Shown here one piece after another: positions 56,244-64,000 of a stretch of DNA of 64,000 nucleotides. A program made the position numbers and the translations under genes. Positions within the stretch are counted from its first letter, which is position 1, and each line of letters opens with the position of its first letter. This stretch comes from Suillus spraguei (taxonomy: Eukaryota; Basidiomycota; Agaricomycetes; Boletales; Suillaceae), in assembly GCA_016800925.1 (NCBI GenBank), contig JABCPU010000159.1:62001-126000 (forward strand), written 5' to 3'. Under the pieces are notes generated by a model, which searched no databases, had not been told where the DNA came from, and was given only the letters and a program-made list of their open reading frames with translations.

Positions 56244-57423
56244 TCAGCACTCAGTGATTCAATAATTTGCTTCTGGCAGAGGTAACATTCATTGAAAAAA
56301 ATTGTATATACATCAATTACTATGCAATTATGTCAACCTCCTCACAAGACCCTTTAACCTTCACCTCAACATCCAAGAACAAAAACATAGAAAGTCGCAT
56401 TTTTGACACTTTTGATGTTTTCAGTATCTTACTCTTGCATAAATAATACAGCCTCTTCATATATCATTATAATACCATATATACTTGCTTTGTATGACAA
56501 GGATCAGCTTAAAATAGGCCGGAGCTTTGAACTAGTGTGAATGCTTACTATTTCTACTGATAAGGAGCCCATACTTTCAAAACATCAAAGTTTATTAATC
56601 AGACACCTGGAGTAGATTTTAAATACATTCACTATGATATATCTAAATTTATAAAACCATCCAACAAGAATTGAGTGCTGAGGAAGTGAAATAGATAAGA
56701 AATTGACTGTGGGAAAGTTCAAAGTCCCAAAGAAAATGGTCAGTTGGGCAGTTGTAGGACTTTGATGCTGGGTCAACTGAGATATACACCACATCCCTTC
56801 CACCACCCTCCAACCTTAGGGCAGTATGCAGTATAGGTTCTTTTAGTAGTCTAACATGTATCTTACATATTTTGAATGAAATATTTAACCTGTACCATAT
56901 ATAAATGTGACTTTGTGTAAAAAGATGTCAATTGTCACTTTTCACACATATGTCATTTTACTTATCATTCAGTCAGTCCTTCATGGATCTTTCTAAAACT
57001 TCAAATATATCATTAGGGACATATATGAGAGGTAAATCATGCATCATATTACTTATCACAAGCTTGATTATTATGTAGGCTTCTTATCAGTAGAAATATC
57101 CCCTGTACATGACATATCAGATTTGTGGCCTATATACAACTGATCCTTTGCATATGACACATGTGGGAGTGTACTACTGTTGATGTCTGAGCAGGGCCAG
57201 CCATTTATGCAATGGTAAGACATTCAAAAACTTTAAAAATGATTGAGGAGCAACAGGAGGGCATCCATGATAAGATGGTTGAGATTGAACTGGATGTTGA
57301 GGTGAAGGTTAAAGGGTCTTGTGAGGAGGTTGGTATAATTGCATAGTGATAGATGTATATACAATTTTTTTCAATGAATGTTACCTCTGCCAGAAGCAAA
57401 TTATTGAATCACTGAGTGCTGAG
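56244..57423. mobile_element. Element with ~130-bp terminal inverted repeats
   Basis: 56244-56374 and 57292-57423 are near-perfect reverse complements, starting CAGCACTCAGTGATTCAAT and running inward to TTCACCTCAACATCC. The 0.9-kb interior is AT-rich with no recognised protein (longest open stretch 56585-56806, minus). Its outer edges merge with GAGTGCTGAGTGCC words, so target duplications cannot be told from the array. Confidence 0.7.
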
Positions 57424-57625
57424 TGCTGAGTGCTGAGTGCCGAGTGCCAAAACTTGAAACCCAAAACTCGAAACTCACAAAGTGTCAAGTACTGAGACCA
57501 GACCCAAAAACCCTGGCATACAGTTTCAAGTTTCAAGTTTCAAGTTTTGGGGTTCAGGGTTCAGGGTTTGGGTTCCAGCACAAGGCACTTGTTACATTGC
57601 CAGGAATTTGGGATTTGGGTCCTGG
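57424..57625. repeat. Word array, segment 3
   Basis: GAGTGCTGAGTGCCGAGTGCC, TTTCAAGTTTCAAG and GGGTTCAGGGTTCAGGG words, as in segments 1 and 2; interrupted by LTR B copy b. Confidence 0.65.
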
Positions 57626-58580
57626 TGTAACAAACATATTGGTGTTGGGCTTAAAACCCTATCTTTTGACACTTGTCTCATGTCTATAGAAGTTACCACT
57701 TGTCCATGGCTGTCTCACCCCTTTAGCACTTCCGGCGGCATCCCATGCTTACCGCACACTGTACCGATTGCTGCACCTCATTCCATGTACTGATGTCCTC
57801 CCATGTCCTTGCCGCATCTGCATAGCTCCATTTGGTGTGTTGTTTGTTTTATATTCGTTATCACTGATTCCACGGCAAGTCCTATTACATGTCACCTCAT
57901 GCCGCAGCACCTCGCGCTATGTTTACATACGGCGGTTACTATACTTGAGCGCTACTTATCTCGCCTAGAGCATTCTGAGTACATACGATTTAGGATATAT
58001 GTAAGCACCACATACCCCGCATGATACAGTACCTGATTTTACCCCATTGCATGTACTATAGGTCAGAATTATTGTCTAGCTCTGGATCTACCCAGTAGTA
58101 GACTTAGTCTTTAAAGTTCCTTATCGCTCATTAATCGATTATGCTCATTCTCCATTACCACTGGACTTTTGATTGTTATTTTGACTGAACTTCTCATGCA
58201 CTGCTACTTTACCGCTGAAAGTACCGCAGACTTCTTTACTGTTTCTTTGCACCGCTCGCAACCTTACCACTACCGCTCATATCACCGCTCATCACCACTT
58301 GCTCGACGTTACTGTTTCAAGTATTATCTTGACCACGGTAGCACCGCTACATATGATGCTAGTTTCTGTGGCACTATCGCTGACCACGGCAACTTATCAC
58401 TGACTACGAAGCTACTTTCACTCACTGGTTTGACTCGAACTTGACCATACTAACAGGCATCCCCCTTTAGGGTTGAACACTCTTGTTTTGCAAGTGAAGC
58501 AGACTAGACGGAGTGCAAGACCACACATACTAACTTGGGAGGTAGTTTATCTACAGCCCAGGTTAGGTTGTATCTTTACA
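57626..58580 (+). repeat. Solo LTR family B, copy b (955 bp)
   Basis: TGTAACAAACATATTGGTG to TGTATCTTTACA; CTGG at 57622-57625 and CCGG at 58581-58584. Uninterrupted reference copy of the family: CCCTTTAGGG near 58465. Confidence 0.87.
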
Positions 58581-58584
58581 CCGG

Positions 58585-59163
58585 GTTTTGGTACTTGACA
58601 CTCGGTGAACTGTATAAGGAAATAGAAATTTTACATGATACAGATTTTTGCGAGTTTCAAGTTTCAGGGTTTGAGTTCTGGCACTCAGCACTTGTTACAT
58701 TGCCAGGAATTCAGGATTCGGGTCTTGGGTCTTGGTACTTGACACTCAGTGAACTTTGTAAGGAAATAGAAAATTTACATGATACACATTTTTGCAAGTT
58801 TCAAGTTTCAAGGTTTGGGGTTCAGGTTCCAGCACTTGGCACTTGTTACATAGCCAGGAATTTGGGATTCAGGTCCCAGGTCTTGGTACTTGGCACTCGG
58901 TGAACTGTGTAAGGAAATAGACATTTTACATGATATACATTTTTGCAAGTTTCAAGTTTTGAGTTTTGAGTTTCAGCTTTTTATTGCCTCACATTTTTCT
59001 GAGTCTCAAGTGCCAAATCCTGAGTGCCAAACCCCGAGACCTGGTAGTCCACAATTTCGGTGTTCAGCACTTGGGATTCAGCACTCAGGACTCAGACAAA
59101 TGTGAGGCAATAAAAAGATTTGATTCTCACATTTTTGGTAGATATCTTTTTCGTCTCGAATCT
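58585..59163. repeat. Word array, segment 4
   Basis: The mirror of segment 2 words: CTCGGTGAACTGTGTAAGGAAATAG, TTACATGATACAGATTTTTGC, GTTTCAAGTTTCAAG at about 58600, 58745 and 58890. Confidence 0.65.
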
Positions 59164-59220
59164 GTTACAGCCATGCAAAGCCAGAGGCTACTCAGAACTT
59201 CCAGCTTTGCATGGGGTCAT

Positions 59221-60183
59221 TGTAAAGATGCAACCTAACCTGGGCTGTAGATAAACTACCTCCCAAGTTAGTATGTGTGGTCTTGCGCTCCGTCTAGTCT
59301 GCTTCACTTGCAAAACAAGAGTGTTCAACCCTAAAGGGGGATGCCTGTTAGTATGGTCAAGTTCGAGTCAAACCAATGTGCGAATGTAGCATTGTAGTCA
59401 GCAGTAAGTTGCCGCGGTCAGCGGTGATGCCACTGGAACTAGCATCGTATGTAGTGGTGCTACCGTGGTTGAGATAAAGTCAGTAACAGTTGCATCAAGC
59501 AAGTGGTGACGAGCGGTGATATCAGTGGTAGTGGTAAGGTTGTGAGCGGTGCAAAGAAAACAGTAAAGAAGATCGCGGTACTTTCAGCGGTAAAGTAGCG
59601 GTGTGTGAGAAGTTCAGTCAAAATAGCAATCAAAAGTCCAGCGGTATGCCAGGGTAATGGAGAACGAGCATAATCAATTAATGAGTGATAAGGAAACTTT
59701 AAAGACTACATCTACTACTGGGTAGATCCAGAGCTAGACAATAATCCTGACCTATAGTACATGCAATGGGGTTAAATCAGGTACTGTATCGTGCAGGGTA
59801 CATGGTGCTTATATCCTAAATTGTATGTACTTGGAATGCTCTAGGTGAGATCAGTAGCGCTCAAGTATAGTAACCGCCATATGTAAACATAGCACGAGGC
59901 GCTGCAGCATGAGGCAACATGTAATAAGACTTGCCGTGGAATCAGTGATAACGGACATAAAACAAACGACACACCAAATGGAGCTATGCGGACGCGGCAA
60001 GGACATGGGAGGACATCGGTACATGGAACAAGGTGTGGCAGTTGGTATGGTGTGCAGTAAGCGTGGGATGCCGCCGTAAGTGCTAAAGGGGTAAGATGGC
60101 CATGGACAAGTGGTAATTCCTATATACGTGAGACGAGTGTCAAAAGGTAGGGTTTTAAGGCCAGCGCCAATATGTTCATTACA
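59221..60183 (-). repeat. Solo LTR family B, copy c (963 bp), inside LTR F
   Basis: TGTAAAGATGCAACC to ATGTTCATTACA with the perfect 4-bp duplication TCAT (59217-59220 and 60184-60187). The uninterrupted LTR F copy 1 has a single TCAT at this place (about 56172), an empty site. Confidence 0.93.
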
Positions 60184-60582
60184 TCATACTGAAGTGTCAT
60201 AACTAAATCACAGGGGATTGGCCTCAGCTCATGCACTGTGCCCCTTATACAAGTATGTGCCCCTAATTTCGCATGAAGTCCGAGGGGGAGTTCCAGTGAA
60301 GTCCAGAGGGGAACTCCAGAGGAACTCTAGGGCTAGACTGCTTAATAGAGCGCAGACGGACTACCAGAGGAGCGTGGGAAACATGCAGGAACTATTTCCA
60401 GAGGACAGGGAATAAAGGTAAGACCACTGGGTCAAGTCCCAAGTAGAATGGAATGGAGGATGGACTGCCAGATGAAGTCCAGGGCAAGATAGGAGGGAAG
60501 CTCCAGGGGGAAAGATAATTTACAGGATGTCAAGGGTGGGGTAGGACAGGTCCAGAGGTCCAGAGATAGGTTGTCTGGAGGG

Positions 60583-60700
60583 GGAGGAGTGGAGGAGTGG
60601 AGGAGTGGAGGAGTGGAGGAGTGGAGGAGTGGAGGAGTGGAGGAGTGGAGGAGTGGAGGAGTGGAGGAGTGGAGGAGTGGAGGAGTGGAGGAGTGGAGGA
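60583..60700 (+). repeat. 8-bp minisatellite (GGAGGAGT)n, about 15 copies
   Basis: Nearly perfect GGAGGAGT units within LTR F copy 2. Since 24 bp is 3 units, all six frames stay open and give octapeptide repeats (VEEWRSGG on plus, LLHSSTPP on minus). Copy 1 of the LTR has only a few degenerate units at 55740-55790, so the expansion is specific to this copy. Not a gene. Confidence 0.9.
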
Positions 60701-60959
60701 CCAGAGAAGTGAAGCTCCATGGATCCAAGGGGAAGTGTTTAGGACATGAATGAGGATCAGAAGTCTCAGATATCAGAGGAGGGAAAGTCCGGACATAGTG
60801 GTGGGTGAGACTGTGCTCAGGGTGGGCTAGGATGTGCATAGGGTTAGCAAGCTAGCTGCAGAGGTCTGAAGGTCCAGTCAGATGATATGCAACTACCTCA
60901 GCTCCGTCATGTCTACAATTATCATACACATGGGCCCACCTGTCTATATTTTATACCAC

Positions 60960-61211
60960 TATAACGAACATATTGGTGCTGGGCTTAAAACCCCATCTTT
61001 TGACACTCGTCTCACATCCTCAGGAGTTACCACTTGTCCATGGCCATCTTACCCCTTTAGCATTACCGGCGGCATCCCATGTTTACTGCACACCATACCG
61101 ACTACCGCACCACATTCCACGTACCAATGTCCTCCCATGTCCTTGCTGCATCCGCATAGCTCTATTTGGTGCATCGTTTGTTTTATGTTTGTTATCACTG
61201 ATTCCACGGCA
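60960..61211 (+). repeat. 5' fragment of LTR B
   Basis: ATAACGAACATATTGG to ATTCCACGGCAA matches the first 250 bp of the family and then stops abruptly. Confidence 0.75.
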
Positions 61212-63038
61212 ATTTGAAAGGAATTTGTCACAGACTCTTATTTCACCGTGTCCCAAGTGTGATGCCTACCTTATGTACTTCTGTGACTTCCATGACATAG
61301 TCATGAATTTCCATGACCTCAATTCAAAACACGTATCGTTAGTCAGGCCAACCTCAAATTCAACTTGGACCAAACTGAACTCTTTTTATGTTATTGTAGT
61401 GCACATTGCACATATGGAAATTTGAGGTTCATGCTATAATTTACTTTGTTGAATCCTGCTGGCGACATTGACATTTCACAACTCGATACAGCAGAAAACA
61501 ACGATGAAAAACTTCTCCTAAGTTGGTGCACCGACCGGCATGAACCATTTTTTTGTATCCTTGTTTATTGTTTACTGGGGTGTGGCCCTATATTAGACAG
61601 TACATATGGTAATTTACTCTATGGTACGTTTATGATTTATTGCGGGTCTTGGGAAAAACTGAAATCCTGGTCCAGGCTGGTGTGAGGATGATACTGCCAT
61701 CTTAAAGCGAGTTTGGCAGCATAAACCATGTCATGAGTTTTGATCCTGCATCCCTAGTTTTATTGATTGTTGAGTAAGCATAGTTCTTGCCAATGAAATA
61801 CAAGAAACAGTGTAGTTTTATTTCATACTTGAGACGGGTGATGTTGAAATTGTGTGCTATCTCAAAGACAACTATGACCAGAAATATTCTGGGCTCAGGT
61901 GTGTATCTTATGCATGCCCAATCTGAGTAAACTAATTTATTGTGCCAGTGCTGTCAGTTTTTGCTGGATGCGAAATAGCTGGGGCTGGAAACACACTAGA
62001 AAACAATGACATACTCTTGAATCTATTGAACAGCATGTCAGGGAGATTCGGCAGCGATTCCACAACTGAGGTGCTGAGGCAATCAGGCGAGACTTGCGAC
62101 AGCAGTTCAACTGTCATGTACCCCGGTTTGTCTGCTCTGTCTACTTGCTAATACTGTCTACTACTAAATCAGTGTTCAATAATTGAACTGATTGTGAAGC
62201 TTCTCAAGATCACCGATCCAACTGCTGTGCAAGCTAGGCGCCATGGACGTCTCAAGCGGAGACGTTCTTGGTGTGATAGGGTTGATCATGTCTGGCCCCA
62301 AGATTAGCATGATAAATGGCTTCGCTTTGAGTTGATGTTACCTTGACTGTTGTCAAAAACTTGGAGGTATGTCACCGGAGCTTTTGCATCTATCAGACAT
62401 TGATCCTGTTGTTTTATTTTGGACCTTAGCTGTCCCTCTGATTACTCAGAGTGATCCAGGTTCCAAAAATTTTGCAGTATGGCTTTATGCTGAGCTTGAC
62501 GCATGGGCTCATCGTCAGAACCATAATGCCCCCCACAAGGATAAGAACAAATTTCTTTCTCATGGCATTCCTGCTATCATCTGTGCAACCCCTCATGGAT
62601 TTAATTTACTTGACTTTAAGGTACATTAGCTACAGCTGTTGCTCGATGGTGGCGTGCCTTACTCCTCTCAAGCTTCCAGTGCAAAGTGAGCTCTTTGATG
62701 AGGTCGAAGCAATATATGCTCCCCCTGATCATCCTGTCTTTGATCTGGTGCCACCTTCATTTGATCAACACGCACAATATCTCTATGCCTCACTAGGCAA
62801 ACCTCAAGTATCTTTGGATTCATTCTGGAATGTGTATCAGATGTTACTGGCACAGTTCCAGGCAATTGAAGGTGATGATGACTTGACCGTCTTACTTTCA
62901 CAGGGAGTTGTGGAACCTGAAGACGAGGATGTTCCTTTGCTTCCAAGCTTGCAGGATCTCCCTCAAAATGCTGGCTTAGTAGGACCTGCTGGGTTTCAAT
63001 ATATCGAAGGCATGGAAAATCAACCAGAGTATGTGTAG
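61212..63038 (+). pseudogene. Uncharacterised gene relic
   Basis: Blocks in different frames read like one decayed gene: LLLSWCTDRHEPFFCILVYC (61515), LDSTYGNLLYGTFMIYCGSW, NDILLNLLNSMSGRFGSDS (62005), RRHGRLKRRRSWCDRVDHVW (62235), DKWLRFELMLP, LSDIDPVVLFWTLAVPLI (62390), KNFAVWLYAELDAWAHRQN, GIPAIICATPHGFNLLDFK, then after a shift SELFDEVEAIYAPPDHPVFD (62690), SFDQHAQYLYASLGKPQVSL and an acidic end (EPEDEDVPLLPSLQDLPQ), with TAG at 63036. Stops at 62305 and 62346 break it. I know no function; the family seems conserved in basidiomycetes by recollection only. Confidence 0.5.
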
Positions 63039-63561
63039 TTTACGGATTCTGAGTTGGATAGTAAAAAATATTAGTGGAAACAAAATGGCAGATGGTATTG
63101 GATGAGACTGCACCTTTTGACTACCGATGCTCAAACCACTAAAACCATGTGGCAGTTGGAAGAAATTGCAATGCATGTTGCGCTGATGCTTCTCTGCAAA
63201 AGATGCAAACACAGATGCCAAGTTTCCATCTGCAAAAAAGTGTCCAGAAACATCTGGAGAGGTAATGTACATCACAGCCTTTAGTATATCTTCATCGGAA
63301 ATTATATTTATCACAGAATATATGACTGATTTCATGATGGTAAGTTTGCTGGGGAAAGTCAGTCTGATATCCATCAAGGTCAGTCAAATGTCAGTCAAAT
63401 GTCAGTCAAAGTCAGTCATTTACTGTTTATGGAAAATAAAATAGGCTCCGGTCGAATACAGGCTTGTCCTCTTAATCTCACTACCCATATCACTCACAGA
63501 CTACACATCTTATACATTTGAATTGCTGTATCTTAACTCAGTAATTCTGTGTTGACATACA
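63039..63561. other. Intergenic region upstream of the last gene
   Basis: The minus strand at 62976-63377 stays open (SDEDILKAVMYITSPDVSG, ADGNLASVFASFAEKHQ) and could be a gene fragment, but no family is recognised. GTCAGTCAAAT repeats at 63380-63415. The TATACATTTG at about 63515 may serve the next gene. Confidence 0.35.
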
Positions 63562-64000
63562 ATGTCGCGTCAAGTCAAGTATCCTGAACTGTCTCAGCTC
63601 TCCCCAAAGTCCAAGGATGCCGCGTACAAAAGACTATGGCTTGAAGAGACGAAACCAGAGCCCTATAAAATGGAAAACTACAGGAAAAAGCAGAATGAGT
63701 ACAAACGATGTTTGCATGCGAAGTTATTAGCTCTTAAACTTCAGCAGTCCAACGTAGACTCGGAACCTCCTGAAAAGCGACGTCGGGTTATATCACCTGA
63801 TACAGGTCCTTCAGACTCCAATATGCCAGCATCTAATTCTCCAACTGTTATAGCAAGTCCATTGCATGGTAAATACAACTCCCCAGATAATATGACTCTC
63901 CCAGGTCTATCTGATGTTATAATAGATCACACACCAGTTCAAGCTTTACCTTCATGTCAATTCAGCGACATCTCCATCACTACAGAACGTCCTCCGTTGA
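63562..64000 (+). CDS. N-terminus of an uncharacterised protein, runs off the window
   Basis: ATG at 63562 opens 146 codons without a stop to the window edge. It begins MSRQVKYPELSQLSPKSKDA, has a basic helical stretch (ENYRKKQNEYKRCLHAKLLA) and a nuclear-signal-like PEKRRRV, then a Ser/Pro-rich part. There is no family match from memory. The length and the absence of decay in an otherwise broken region make it worth noting; it may be the first gene of another element or a host gene. Confidence 0.55.
   Translation, partial: MSRQVKYPELSQLSPKSKDAAYKRLWLEETKPEPYKMENYRKKQNEYKRCLHAKLLALKLQQSNVDSEPPEKRRRVISPDTGPSDSNMPASNSPTVIASPLHGKYNSPDNMTLPGLSDVIIDHTPVQALPSCQFSDISITTERPPL

Larger units (their letters stand above)
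59164..60900 (-). repeat. LTR family F copy 2, with LTR B copy c nested
   Basis: TGTTACAGCCATGCAAAGCC (minus-strand end of the family) at 59164, interrupted after ATGGGGTCAT by LTR B copy c, resuming at 60184. The other end fades near 60900. Corresponds to the reverse complement of 54852-56226. Confidence 0.65.

Noticed and set aside
60432..60839. Proteins made of octapeptide repeats on both strands (LLHSSTPP, VEEWRSGG)
   Set aside because: They are translations of an 8-bp minisatellite, open in every frame because 24 bp equals three units.
1..64000. tRNA, rRNA or other structured RNA genes
   Set aside because: I looked for tRNA-like arms and conserved rRNA words and saw none; a covariance-model scan would be needed to exclude them.

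Overview
The window looks like nuclear DNA of a basidiomycete fungus, most likely an agaricomycete with a transposon-rich genome. The evidence is 52-78 nt introns with GTRNGT-type donors, a fungal mitochondrial ketol-acid reductoisomerase, a fungal monocarboxylate-type transporter, a polyporopepsin-like aspartic protease, and Plavaka, PIF/Harbinger, DIRS-like and chromodomain Ty3/Gypsy elements. A Tricholoma-like ectomycorrhizal genome is a guess from remembered similarity only.

Layout. 0.9-8.2 kb is the only ordinary gene block: a BRCT-domain gene (+), ilv5 (-, six exons including a 16-nt micro-exon) and a six-exon MFS transporter with one frameshift (+). 8.2-10.2 kb is non-coding and holds an internally deleted copy of a retroelement and a TCAGACA-word array. 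10.2-28.5 kb holds one uncharacterised gene (-) broken into three pieces. Its last exon carries a 963-bp LTR-like insert, and another exon carries a chromodomain Gypsy element (element 2, +) whose own 5' LTR carries a second copy of the same family (element 1, -). Exact 5-bp target duplications (CTGCC and TACAT) prove the order of insertion.

28.6-36.2 kb holds an 868-bp solo LTR with a perfect target duplication, a decayed Plavaka transposase in two pieces, an unknown gene remnant and a Harbinger transposase remnant between them. 36.2-41 kb is a DIRS-like reverse transcriptase element. 41-43 kb is a solo LTR with another solo LTR inside. 43-48 kb holds an aspartic-protease relic whose two catalytic Asp are both Asn, and a DUF6698-like gene relic. 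48-61 kb is a graveyard of tandem, inverted and nested LTRs, irregular short-word arrays, a large palindrome, a minisatellite and a 1.2-kb element with ~130-bp terminal inverted repeats. 61-64 kb holds another gene relic and the start of an intact reading frame that leaves the window.

How it fits together. The Gypsy family appears self-priming: 11 nt just inside the 5' LTR are complementary to an LTR stretch 34 bp downstream of a TATA-like box. It carries an extra third gene after pol (489 aa, coiled-coil plus two zinc knuckles plus acidic tail), and gag and pol are joined only by a -1 shift at a run of five T. Decay is dominated by transitions at CpG: CGA to TGA stops, loss of catalytic acids in three enzymes, and the mismatches in several target duplications. 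This fits methylation-driven or RIP-like mutation of repeats.
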